Assembly (NCBI RefSeq): GCF_904849725.1
Contig: NC_058520.1
Location: 322,721,186 to 322,785,185, forward strand
Reading direction: 5' to 3'
DNA length: 64,000 nucleotides
Origin: Hordeum vulgare subsp. vulgare
Lineage: Eukaryota > Streptophyta > Magnoliopsida > Poales > Poaceae
Every line of letters begins with the position of its first letter. Positions within the stretch are counted from its first letter, which is position 1. Under the pieces are notes generated by a model. It had not been told where the DNA came from. It ran no database searches and was given only the letters and a program-made list of their open reading frames with translations. A program made the translations under genes and the position numbers. Positions 1-9,971 of this stretch are shown here, in pieces.

Positions 1-865
1 TGTAACGGCTTGCCGTTGGGTGGAGGTGACTGCTTCTGAAAGACTTCGTCTCAATCTTCGGGTTGGGTCTAGTGGGTACAGTGTGCAAACCTCTGCAGAG
101 TGTATAAACTAATCATGATTAGCCGTGCCCCCGGTTATGGACAATTTTGAGCAGCTAGGCCATTACAGTTGTTGGATGATCTTGACAAATGACTCACTTA
201 ATAAAACTTGGTGGAAACTTAATGATCGTAATAGGTTGGAGTTGGAGATGCCAATTCAACCATATGAGAATTATTGTAGCAAACAAACTAAAACTTGACT
301 ATTAGGTAGCTATGAGGATAAAATAAGCTTTCTGCAAAATAACCATCAGCCCTTCTCTTGTTATACTATGCATATACATGTAGGTCTGTTATATTACTTT
401 TCTTGTGTAACTTGCCAATACATTCAAAGTATTGACCTATATGGCTGCAACGTATCATGTTGCAGGATATTCAGACGAGGAGTAAGGTACCGTTAGGGTC
501 GCGAGTCTTCACTCAACATCGCCAGTGGGCTATGATGGGACTCATCGTTATTATTCTGCTACTTTTCCGCTGTTTATTAGAATAAAGCTAGCTAAGTGCT
601 ATGCAGATTGTTATATTTTATAAATTTTGGATCATACGTTATTTTAAATGATGCACTTGCTATTCTGGTTTTCATCTATACTGTGTGTGCTAGCGAGTCG
701 ATCCAGGGACTAGCACAGTAAAGCACAGAGACTCAAATCCTTCGAGGTTTGGTCGTTATAGTTTTCCTTCACCACTTACTTTGTTCTTGTTGAAAATTTC
801 CTAGATGCAATGCAAAGAAGATATGAGCACAATGCTAACTTGATTAAGGTGTCAGGGATGTGACA
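1..865. mobile_element. LTR-like remnant, probably gypsy, unassigned
   Basis: There is no coding content. The text resembles a gypsy LTR, with stretches such as CAGGGACTAGCACAGTAA followed by a GGTTTGGTCG-type ending near 763. The last bases before the copia fragment read GATGTGACA, which would also suit an LTR end (CA at 864-865). It is therefore unclear whether the LTR ends near 763 or at 865. The left end lies outside the window, so no TSD could be tested. It is read here as an LTR or solo LTR that truncates the copia element to its right. Confidence 0.35.
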
Positions 866-1648
866 GTCTCGTAGCCCAAGGATACACGCAAGTCAAAGGT
901 ATGGACTACGGTGAGACCTATGCCCCCATTACTAGACTTGAAGCCATTCGCATTCTTCTCGCTTATGATAATCACCGTGATATTACTCTTTACCAAATGA
1001 ATATCAGAAGTGTTTTTCTAGATGCTGAAATTGAGAAGTAAGTTTATGTTAAATAATCTCCTGGCTTTGTAAACCCTAAGAAACCTAATCATGTTTACAA
1101 ACTTCGTAAAGCGTTATATGGTCTTAAATAAGCCCCTAGAGCTTGGTACAAATGCCTAACAAAGTTTCTCATTGAAAAGTGTTTTGAGATTGGTAAAATT
1201 GATGCAACCTTATTCACTCAAAGAGTTAATGGAGAACTATTTGTGTGCCAAATACATGTCGATGATATTATCTTTGGTTCTCTAACCCACATGTTAGTGA
1301 GAAGTTTGAAAGGTTGATGTGAGAGAAGTATGAGATGTCAATGATCTGTGAGCTGAAATTCTTCCTTGGTTTGCAAATCAAACAATTGAGAGAAGGTACA
1401 TTTATATCTCAAACCAAGTACACCAAGGACTTGATCAAGACGTTCAATAAGCAATAGTGCAAAGGTATGTGAACCCCATGCCTACTAGTGGACATGTTGA
1501 CCTCACTAAGGAGGAAAAACGAGTTGATCAAAAGGTTTATTGATCAATGATTGGTTCATTGCTATATATATGTATCTCCCGTCCTCACATCATATTCAGT
1601 GTTTCCATGTGTTCCCGATACCAAGCGACACCTAAAGAGTGTCATCTA
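866..1648 (+). pseudogene. copia reverse transcriptase fragment (decayed)
   Basis: The translation begins inside the RT domain with VAQGYTQVKGMDYGETYAP, typical of copia polymerases. It continues through a catalytic box read as HVDDIIFGS (about 1257-1283), where the usual first residue is Tyr. A later stretch reads FFLGLQIKQLREGTFISQTK. In-frame stops occur near 1039 and 1128 (a TAA where Gln is expected), and there are frame changes near 1300 and 1460. The N-terminal part is missing because another repeat abuts at about 866. The fragment is interrupted at 1648/1649 by a Helitron and resumes at 2575 in the same frame. It is a non-functional relic of the enzyme that copies element RNA into DNA. 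Confidence 0.85.
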
Positions 1649-2574
1649 TCTATTATATACTTAAAGCGATAGAAAATGTACGATGAAGATTTGATACTCA
1701 AAAAACTAAAATGTATTAACGGTGATGATTAAGCAAGTACACGGATCTATTTTTTTCAGGAAACACATACTATCTTTTGTTGTTGTATGTGATATTAGGG
1801 AAGGCATTATATTTTTCTTGGTCCTCCTAAGCTCGATATGTATTAACTTTCACATATAGACATATGGAGACGACAATTGTCAAGCCATTGCATTATGTCA
1901 ACGTGATGAAAAAAAGTACGATTATCTGACCACAAACCAACATTTATTTTGTACACCTCGAAGCATAACAATGTTTTTTTATATAGCTCATCGCCATTGG
2001 TTCACTGTTCTTAGTACGTTGTTGTACCACAGCCTGGAATAGATCACCCTAAATACATATTTTTGCTACTGCTCTCTTCTGAGTTGTACCAACATCATCA
2101 TTATATATAAATCTACTAAAATATTTCTCACTCTACCGAAACAATGGAGAGAAAAATGTTTTTTCAAGGTAATAACATAGCGATGAGAGATAAGTATTTA
2201 TAAAATACAAATGAAGATGTAAATGATTTCTTCACCCAAATGTAGCCTACACAAAGTGACGAAAGTTATTTAATTATAAACCCACAAGCATTTAAATAAA
2301 TGAACTACACAAAGCGTCACTCATGTTATAAGGGGACTTACATCTCTAATGCGTAATAATTAACCGAGCCATTCAAAAATTTGCAAACTTCATATTCTAA
2401 CATATATTCATAAATGAATCCATTTTCATTGACAAGCAAAGTATTTAATTTTTCAATTTAGTAGCAAGTTAACATATTAAATCTTCAACACAATATAATT
2501 TAACATATATTTAAAATAACAAATGGAATAAACCATTAAATCTAACCGCGCAAATGCGCGGGTGACCCTGCTTG
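1649..2574 (+). mobile_element. Helitron, non-autonomous, 926 bp
   Basis: The element starts TCTATTATATACTTAAAG, the expected 5' TC followed by an AT-rich head. It ends with a hairpin CCGCGC-AAAT-GCGCGG (2546-2561), then nine bases, then CTTG (2571-2574). Plant Helitrons usually end CTAG or another CTRR, so CTTG is a variant. It lies between A (1648) and T (2575), the Helitron target, with no target duplication. Deleting 1649-2574 makes the copia RT and RNase H reading frames continuous, which fixes both ends to the base. The interior is AT-rich with no ORF of note and no Rep/helicase, so it would have moved in trans. Confidence 0.88.
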
Positions 2575-3131
2575 TTGGCTATTAAAAGAATAGTAAGATA
2601 CCTAATACATGCACCAAACTTTGGCATTTGGTATCCCAAGGGATCTACTTTTAATCTTGTTTGCTATTCCAACTCGGACTATGCCGGAGACAAGGTCGAT
2701 AGAAATCCACCTTCGGTACATGTCAATCTGTTGGGAGATCTCTTGTGTCTTGGTCATCCAAGAAACAAAACTCGGTATATTTATCTACTACCGAAGCGGA
2801 ATACATTGCCACTAGATCATGTTGTGCGCAATTACTATGGACGATTCGAACTCTTAAGGATTATGGCATTCATGTTAGAAAAGTTCCATTACTATGTAAC
2901 AATGAAAGTGCTATTAAAATTGCCTATAATCCTGTGCAACATTAACGAACAAAACATATTCAAGTGCGAGATCATTTCACTCGTGATCATGTTGGTAAAG
3001 GAGATATAGATCTCAAGCATGTTCATACCGATAAACAATTAGTTGATATATTTACCAAACCACTTGATGAGAAAATGTTTTATCATTTGAGGAGTGAGTT
3101 GAACATCATTGATGCTTCAAACTTGAGCTAG
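2575..3131 (+). pseudogene. copia RNase H and polyprotein C-terminus
   Basis: This is the C-terminal end of the copia polyprotein. The segments include YLIHAPNFGIWYPKGSTF, SNSDYAGDKVDRN, SWSSKKQNSVYLSTTEAEYI and a final FTKPLDEKMFYHLRSELN before a TAG at 3129-3131. The order is that of the RNase H domain of copia elements, and the wording fits the SIRE/Maximus group. A frameshift near 2715 moves the protein to another frame and a later one near 2945 moves it again, so the gene is dead. Its upstream half is separated from it by the Helitron. Confidence 0.87.
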
Positions 3132-3839
3132 ACTCACTCCGATGCATGCATGCATGGGCATGAGCTCGATTGCCTATTCCATGATGCTTTTGATTTGACA
3201 CCATCGTATATCTTGGAAAACTATGCTCCCTTGTGTTGCATATAATCTTTTGTAGGTACTGGGATAAACTACACTCCACAAGATTGCAAACAACTCTCAT
3301 CAAAAGCAATCTTGACATGGCTAATTATCAACAACCCCTTCTTCGGAGATGAAGGAAGAAAACAAAATCATATCCTTGCCAACCATTTGTTGAATCCATT
3401 CACTCTTTTCATTAGGATATATCACATTCGTCCTTGCATGACTAACCATTGTAGGTGAAAAGTAAACCAAAACGACAAGGTTAGCTCCCAACTCAAGATG
3501 ATCATCATCAACATTGAGCATCCACAACAAGTTCAACTACATGTCACGTCATCAACATCATTCGAAGGTATGTACTCATATTCTTGATAAAGCTTTACAC
3601 CAATACATGAGGTAAAGCAACTCAAGTGATATGAAGACATTTAAGTGCTTAATCAAAAAATGGTAACCCCATTTTGTGCTTAACGATGAGTATGACCTAT
3701 GATCAAGCATTCTTGCTTGACTCCTCAAGTCAAATACTCTAATATAGGTGACCTAGTCACCGCCCAACATCTAGGTGGATATTCCTGTATGGTTCATGTT
3801 TTTTATGCTTGACTTCTTGGAACCATACAACATTCATCT
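3132..3839 (+). other. SIRE/Maximus 3' non-coding region, part 1
   Basis: These 708 bases follow the polyprotein stop and precede the CACTA insertion. Some SIRE-group elements carry an envelope-like gene here, but I see no convincing reading frame, only short chance ORFs. A run of repeated ATGC occurs near 3142-3155. The same region resumes after the CACTA element at 8665. Confidence 0.6.
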
Positions 3840-3876
3840 ATACACTAGTAGGAGAAAGGCTACCAGTACCGCTGGT

Positions 3877-4032
3877 TTTACACTTACTAGTAGTGCTGGG
3901 GCCAGCGGTAGTCCTAACGCGCTACAGCTAACCTGTTAGCGGTAGCGCTAGATATAAAGCGCTACTCGTATACACATTAGAAGTAGCGCTGGAATAAATA
4001 AAGCGCTACTGCTAATGTTCCAGCGCTACTTC
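3877..4032. repeat. CACTA left subterminal repeat array
   Basis: Copies of AGCGCTACTGCTAA, CCAGCGCTACT and their inverse AGTAGCGCTGG occur in both orientations. In En/Spm elements such subterminal repeats bind the TnpA-type protein and bring the ends together. That role is inferred here from position and pattern. Confidence 0.75.
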
Positions 4033-4220
4033 ACATAGTCCTCCTTTCAATATTTAATTCCCATCATATTTATTTATTTTCCCTATGTATTTGTGCATGC
4101 TCTATATAGTGGTTTCATCATATCATAATAAACATGCATTATTTTCATCACATCATACACATAAAGTAGTCTTGTCATTTATACCATCATCATCATCATC
4201 ATTATCCAACACAACTATCA

Positions 4221-5760
4221 TCAAATTTGAAAATAGCAATACACACAAGTCATGGCACACCCACAAGTTTCATCATCCCTATCTAAACCATCATGTAGAA
4301 GATAAGATCGATCAGGATGAGCAATAGCGTGACTATGTAGTACGGGAGCATTGGCGGTTGCGTGAGCAGGTGCTGGTGGTGCGATGTTCGCCGAATTGCT
4401 CCTCACAAAGCTGAGAAGTGGAAAGTCCTCTGGCCCTTTTTCTGGATTCCTCCTCTCATACTCAAAAACTATCGGAACCAATTGGCCCAAGGAAGCTGCC
4501 ACCGCTGCATTGACCTTATTGTCGACTACCTTGGTCAAATCTTCTTTGGTCTAATCGACTGGCCGCGCGACCTTCTCGTCGATGGTCAGTTGAGTATGCT
4601 CCCGCCTCTTCTTTCTTTCCTCTGGCTTCTCGTGGTAGCACTTCATCCACGAGGCGCCATATATGATGTCGTGCACACGTCCATAAGACGGAGGTTTGTC
4701 TACCACGAAATTTTTAAGTATGTTCTGGTCCCGGTTGAACAAGTTGTCCCACTTGGGCCTCGCCGACGACTGAGACGACTTGTCGCTTTCGGTTTCCTTT
4801 TGGTGCTACTCTTTCTGCAAAAGGAACGTGGATGGTTTATAAATGTGACAAAACTTGTTGTCGAATTCATTGGAAGCTAATTAATATAAGGTGGTAATAG
4901 TACAATTACTAGTAGTCTCATGAACTCCCTCGTGTTCGGGTCCGTGTAAAAGAACTTATTGAAGGGGTGCCACTGGTACTGGGCCCTGATCCAGTGACGC
5001 TCCCGCGGGTCAGTGAACTCCGCCAAGGGGTCTGGGATTCCATGACTTCCACATTTGGCATCCTCCTTGGCCCATGTGCTTCTCTTCCCCTCGTAACCAC
5101 GGATTCCGATGCAGTGGGCACGCGTGTTCCTAGCTTGGAGCTCCTTCATTTTCTCCGACTTTGGCTGGGCATCTTCTATAGCGCAGGTCTCTTTGAATTT
5201 TCCGAAGTCCTCTTCCATTATTGACAGATTGTCAGCATGAATCTTGGACCATGGTTCATTCTTCAGAATGGCCTTTTCACCCGTACTTTCCAGGCGGACA
5301 AGGCGTTGGTGAACGTCACCATTGCCTTGTTGTTTATCTTTGGCATGGGTTCGACGTTCCATGGAAGTTCATGTTCATCCCGGCTAGGGAACAGGAACCT
5401 GTTGTGCAACTTCGTTAGGAGAGTGTGCTCCATATGTGGTATCTTCTTTAACTTTTCGTCGTTGATGTTGGCGGATTCCCTGAGGATGCATCTAAATTGA
5501 TTGACGTAGCACTTGCGCACTTCCTTTGGCTCCGTTGGCTCTAATTTCGTGGGGTGCATCGCCGTGACCATGATTTGTCCGATGCCGAGCTCGTTTGGTT
5601 TTCTTGCCCTATCCGGCTTCGGTCCTTCATCGACTAAGTCGGCATCATTGCCGGTCTTGGGGGCGGTGTTGGTGTTGGTTCCACTGTTGGTGCCGGTGCC
5701 AGCGTCGTTGTCGGGGTTGGTCTCGCTGCCACCCCGCATCCCCAACGTGCATTGGTCCAG
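4221..5760 (-). pseudogene. CACTA second ORF, Transposase_24 (Ptta/En/Spm)-like
   Basis: Read from 5760 leftward, the minus strand gives an acidic, Asn/Thr-rich N-terminus (NPDNDAGTGTNSGTNTNT). A basic region follows (FRCILRESANINDEKLKKIP), then WIRAQYQWHPFNKFFYTDPN, GRVHDIIYGASWMKCYHEKP and a C-terminal piece with GQLVPIVFEYERRNP. This order matches the plant Ptta/En/Spm second protein, thought to bind element ends. The frame changes near 5300, 4880 and 4545, and there are stops, so it is a pseudogene. Splicing could explain one of the breaks. A Gly/Thr/Asn-repeat tract at about 5635-5745 may have expanded by slippage. Confidence 0.75.
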
Positions 5761-6217
5761 GTAATTGAAAAAATCATCTGCTTCCTAAAAATAGTCATCT
5801 CCGGCATGACGAGAACCCGCGACTTCATCATGGCTAGACATATTAATTTCCTACGAGTATTTAAGTATAATTGTTTAATTCTAGGCCGAATAATATGGAT
5901 AATAAAAAAGGGACCTATATTTGGTCGGAATGTTGATTCATTCCCCTTTCCGGCAATTCCCGGGGACTCCATATGTCCTAGTTTCTAGCACTAGTCATGC
6001 CGAAATTCAAGAAATTTTTCGGCATGACCTTTCTTATAAAGTGGAGATATGGAGCGTGTGAAATTTGCTGAAACGGAAACGAATCAACATTCCGGCAAAA
6101 CATAGGCCACCCAGATATTCGGGCAAAACCTGCCACAAACTTAGCACAAAATAGACCACATTGGCTTACCTAATAACAATAGCAATTAAATGACAAAAAA
6201 ATAAAAAGTAGAAATCC

Positions 6218-6480
6218 CCTCCCCTCCTCCTCTTCTGCTCCTCCTCTTCTTCTTCTCCTCCTCTTCTTCTCCTCCTCCTCTTCTTACTCTCCTCCTCCTC
6301 TTCTTTTCTTCTCCTCCTCTTCTTTTCTTCTCCTCTTCTACTTATCCTCTTTTTCTTATACTTCTCCTCTTCTTCTACTTCTCCTCGTCTTCTATTTTTC
6401 CTCTTCTTCCCCTCTCCTCCTCTTCTTATTCTCCTTCTTATTCTTCTTTTCCTCCTCTTCTTCCTCTCCTCCTCCTCCTC
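6218..6480. repeat. CT-rich low-complexity tract 1
   Basis: This is about 260 bases of nearly pure C and T on the + strand (GA-rich on the coding strand of the CACTA element), made of CTC, CTT and CTCCTCTTCTT blocks with a few interruptions. It was probably enlarged by slippage. There is no coding sense on either strand. Confidence 0.85.
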
Positions 6481-6589
6481 TAATAATTCTAAAGCGGAGT
6501 TAACCTAAAACCTAATTCAAAATATTACTAACCCTAATAATTCTAACAAAAAAATAAAATTAATCTAAAACAAAATTAAAAAAACATTA

Positions 6590-6785
6590 TTCCCTCTCCT
6601 TCCTCCTCCTCTTCTTCCTCTTCTTCCTCTTCTTCTTCTCCTTCTCCTTCTTCTTTTCTTCCTCTCCTTCCTCTCCTCCTCTTCTTCCTCTCCTTCCTCT
6701 TCTCCTCTTCCTCTTCTTCATCTCCTCCTCTTCTTCCTCTCCTCCTCTTCTTCCTCTCCTCCTCTTCTTGTTCTCCTCATCTTCT
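6590..6785. repeat. CT-rich low-complexity tract 2
   Basis: This is a second pyrimidine tract of the same kind, separated from the first by about 110 bases of AT-rich DNA. The CTCCTCTTCTTC units are more regular toward the right end. Confidence 0.85.
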
Positions 6786-6964
6786 ATAGTAGCAGTGTAG
6801 GAAGAGGGGCAGTGTTACCTGGAGCGGGAGAGAGGGGCGACGGAGACTGCAGCAGGGGGCGGCGGCGGCCGGCGACGGTGACGACGACTGCAGGAGGGGG
6901 TGGCGGCATCCCGCGGCGGCGGTGGTGACTATAGGAGAGAATTGGAGGGAGGAGGGTTTAGTAA

Positions 6965-7140
6965 ACGTAGCAGTAGCGCCGGATTTAGGCCAGCACTACT
7001 ACTAACTTATTAGTAGTGCTCGTTCTTATCCAGCGCTAGTGGTAAATGCCCTAGGGCAGTTAGCAGTAACGCTGGTTCGAACGAGCGCTACTGCTAACTT
7101 AGCAGTAGCGCTGGGACAAATCCAGCGCTACTAATAACAT
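6965..7140. repeat. Internal block of CACTA subterminal-type repeats
   Basis: AGCAGTAGCGCCGG, AGCAGTAACGCTGG, AGCAGTAGCGCTGG and inverse copies CCAGCGCTACT form a block like those at the two termini. It lies in the middle of the element, between the DUF4216 relic and the CT-rich tracts. Such arrays normally lie only next to the ends. Confidence 0.7.
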
Positions 7141-7408
7141 TATTTTCTTTACTATTTTTCCTTATTATTATTTTTATTTATTATTTTTTATATTTATTAT
7201 TTTTGTTTTGTTTTTATTATTTTCCTTCCCTTTTCTGTTTATTTTTGTTTTTCTTTTGTATTGCTCTCTCCTTTTTGTTTTTCTCCCGATGGCCTCGCAC
7301 GCAGTCGACGACGAGAACGTCTCCTTCCTGGCCACACCGCGTGAATATTACCGGAACCATGTGTTGTTTCGTACACAAAATACATACATATATATAAATG
7401 ATTGTTTC

Positions 7409-8030
7409 TCAGTTGGGTCGAACACGTTTCACATTGAGCTTCTTTCCTTTCTTGTTCATTGTGTTGATTCTTCTTTTCCGGCACCATAGAGTACCATCTT
7501 TCTTAGATAATGTAGTCTTGATTCTTCTTTTCACATATGCTTCATCGTCATCGTCATCTTCCCTCATCGTGTTGCCATATTGGTCGTAGTCTTCCTCGTT
7601 GGCGACACCATCCATTGCTACGATGTTCATTTTGCCTCTCCTCATGACAACAGGGCTGGGATTGGTCGGGTCGGTTATGAAGAAGCATTGTGTCACGTTC
7701 TTAAGTATATCCATGGATCAGTTTTGGCGATGACGTTAACGTTCACGGTAGAGCTCTTTGTGTCGGGTAAGACATGGTAGTGAAATACTTGTTTTCTATT
7801 ACGACGGCCTTAGCCCACCTGACACGGAACATCGTCGCATCGTGCTTTCCCGCATAGTTAACCTCCCAGATCTATTGGACCCTTCTGTAGAATCTTTCAG
7901 TTGTGCCGTTGGAGACAGTCATGCATTCAATCGTCACCCCTAAGTTCTAGTAATCATTGTACATGTCTTTGTCCTCCGTGTAGAATGTGTACCCATTGAT
8001 ATCATATGCCTCATAGGACATGAGTTTAGG
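7409..8030 (-). pseudogene. CACTA transposase C-terminal domain (DUF4216-like)
   Basis: On the minus strand the segments read MSYEAYDINGYTFYTEDKDM, GVTIECMTVSNGTTERFY, MFRVRWAKAVVIENKYF and NVTQCFFITDPTNPSPVV. This is the pattern of DUF4216, the domain at the end of plant TNP2-type CACTA transposases. A charged tail rich in Asp and Arg/Lys follows (EDDDDDEAY, YVKRRIKTTLSKK). Stop codons fall near 7945 and 7870 and the frame changes near 7740. No TNP2 core lies upstream, so this is the remnant left by a large internal deletion. Confidence 0.72.
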
Positions 8031-8340
8031 CGCGGGGAGATGACTCTAGCTAACTAGGGGAGAGGGAAAGAGATGACCTAGCTAGCTAGATCTATATGTA
8101 TGGAAGGAGGGAGAAAAATAAGTGTGGAAGGTAGCTAGACTGAGAAGGCCATATTTATGGAGGAGAATTAATTAGGGTGGAGGGGGAATTAATGGGGAGA
8201 GAAGATAGGTGGAAGGAAGAGAGAAGAAGGGAAACAATGGTGGAGAAGTAACTTAGAGAGAGGAGAGGACAAAGAAGGGGAGAGGGCAAAGGGGGAGGAA
8301 GGGGGAGAGGGGGGTGTGTGGGTGAAAATCTACCCACATC

Positions 8341-8632
8341 CACGTGTAGCAGTAGCACTTTTTGCCAAGCCAGCGCTATTGCTAAGTGGGTGCAATAGAA
8401 GTAGCGCTGGTTCGAGAGGAGTGCTACTGCTATGGCACTTAGCAGTAGCACTTTTAACAAGCGTGCACTGCTACTACAGCTACTGTTGGTGGCCTCGTTG
8501 GGACCCTTTTAGCAGTAGTGCTGCAAATAGTTCCAGTGCTACTGCTAAGGCCATTAGCAGTAGCGCTTAATATTTCCAGCGCTATTGCTACGTAGCAGCA
8601 GCGCTGGCTATTTTCCAGCGCTATTACTAGGC
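8341..8632. repeat. CACTA right subterminal repeat array
   Basis: At least nine copies of AGCAGTAGCGCTGG-like sequence and its inverse occur here, degenerate but clear, ending about 30 bases before the CACTA terminus at 8661. They match the left array. Confidence 0.78.
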
Positions 8633-8664
8633 TCCTACCTATAAGGTTTTTCCTACTAGTGATA

Positions 8665-9957
8665 TGTATATAAAACTTCAAAAAAAATCTTTATTGTGTT
8701 ATCCTGAATTTCTTATTTTCCATTTTTCACTTTGTATCTATCCTACAATTGGTATCCTTTTTTGTTTTCTCACGATTGGAACTTCTCAATTGGGATCTGT
8801 TACAATTTGTAACCCTTCAATTGGTATTTTACATTTGGTATCTAATGAAGGAGTTGATCTTCAATTCAGCTCGTTTCACCGGTTTGCAAAAATCGGTTCT
8901 TCGAGAGGCCTATTTCACATACTCGGTTCAACCGAATCACAATGCCTCGGTGCCTCTGAAAATTATCTCTGCTTATCATTCTTCTGGAAATTTTCTAAAT
9001 ATTTGCCAAAGGGAGAGAAATATATTTTTATCCCAAGTTTATAACCTCCAGAGTTTTATTGAACCTATCACATTTTCAAAGGAGGATATAATCTTTTCCC
9101 ATACTTTTCAAAGGAGGAGAAATCTTCAAAAAGAGAGAGAAGTCTCAGTGATCCCAAAATGTAAGAGGGAGAAACATCTAGGATCCCTAACAAACAGGGG
9201 GAGATCTTTCTAGGAACTCTTATCCATATTAAAGGGGAGAACATGCAATGAACTCTTACCTATACCTAAGGGGGAGATGAATCAATGAAATCATATCCAT
9301 ATCTAACGGAGAGAATTATTTCAAGGAACCGTTATCAGAAGGATTTGAATCCAGGATCCCTTATTCTCAATAAGCCCTTCCCTCTGAACTTTTTGGCAAT
9401 TAATGCCAAAGGGGGAGAAATATGAAAGCTTCCAATAATCTTATAGAAAGGGGGAGAAATATTTACATGAAGGGAGAAAGTTCTAAATTTTCTTGGAGGC
9501 ATATCTATCATCAAATCACATTTTCTCATATGTTCTCCATATCTTAGTGTTGTTGAAGCTCTTTGCATCTTTACAATAGTATACTCTGGTGTTATCTAAC
9601 AATTTTTATCTCAAGTGTACTCCTACTGCTAAGATGCTCAAGATCCTCAAGGTAAGTGTATGCATCATATCCTTGTTCATGATGATCTCTTGTTTCTTGC
9701 ACATATTGTTTGCAAGAGGGAGCCTTGAACATGGAAGTTCTTCATTCATATGTGTTTGATGCATATAGCCAAGATTTACATGACTTGTCTTGTCCTTTCT
9801 ACCATATGTGTACCCATGCATTCCAAAGCAACTATCCTTTAAAAAAGGTATTGCACACATTTAGGGGGAGTTTGTACTAGTCATGTATCTTTCAAAGTTG
9901 TCATATTCTAATGCCTATTTTTATTTGAAGCTTTGATTGTATGTTGTCGTCAATTAC
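8665..9957 (+). other. SIRE/Maximus 3' non-coding region, part 2
   Basis: This continues the copia 3' region after the CACTA element. Open frames of up to 154 codons on the + strand (8664-9213) have no recognisable domain, and I do not call them genes. The notable content is a series of purine tracts of the form AAGGGGGAGA between about 9008 and 9480, with another near 9862, ahead of the true polypurine tract at 9958. Confidence 0.6.
9215..9330 (+). repeat. Diverged tandem repeat, about 37-bp unit, each with a purine tract
   Basis: Three consecutive units start at about 9215, 9251 and 9288, with lengths of about 36, 37 and 39 bases. Each starts like AACTCTTATCCATAT, has a GGGGAGA-type purine core and ends like CAATG. 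A fourth, weaker unit follows at about 9327. Confidence 0.65.
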
Positions 9958-9971
9958 CAAAAGGGGCAGAT
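9958..9971 (+). other. Polypurine tract of the SIRE/Maximus element
   Basis: AAAAGGGGCAGA followed by T lies directly before the LTR start TGAAAGCAC at 9972. A purine run in this place primes plus-strand DNA synthesis in LTR retrotransposons. Confidence 0.8.

Larger units (their letters stand above)
3843..8661 (-). mobile_element. CACTA (En/Spm) DNA transposon, 4.8 kb, internally deleted
   Basis: The left end reads CACTAGTAGGA and the right end TCCTACTAGTG, forming inverted termini. A 3-bp target duplication ATA flanks it (3840-3842 and 8662-8664), as CACTA elements make. Subterminal arrays of AGCAGTAGCGCTGG-like repeats lie at both ends. Coding relics on the minus strand are a DUF4216-like piece (8030-7409) and a Transposase_24-like ORF (about 5760-4221). 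The TNP2 transposase core expected before DUF4216 is missing, since only about 600 bp remain between it and the terminus. It is a non-autonomous derivative inserted into the copia 3' region. Confidence 0.92.

Noticed and set aside
3877..4032. CRISPR-like spaced repeats
   Set aside because: The repeats are degenerate, occur in both orientations and flank CACTA termini. The window is from a plant nuclear genome.
4362..4880. Plus-strand open frame of 172 codons in the CACTA element
   Set aside because: The opposite strand carries the recognisable Transposase_24-like protein. The plus-strand translation has no domain and looks like a shadow.
8155..8570. Proline- and leucine-rich open frames on both strands near the CACTA right end
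   Set aside because: They arise from a GA-rich stretch and the subterminal repeats. Codon content is low-complexity and no protein family is suggested.
8664..9213. Possible envelope-like gene in the copia 3' region
   Set aside because: The frame is open for up to 154 codons, but there is no signal peptide, membrane segment or known motif, and repeated purine tracts run through it.
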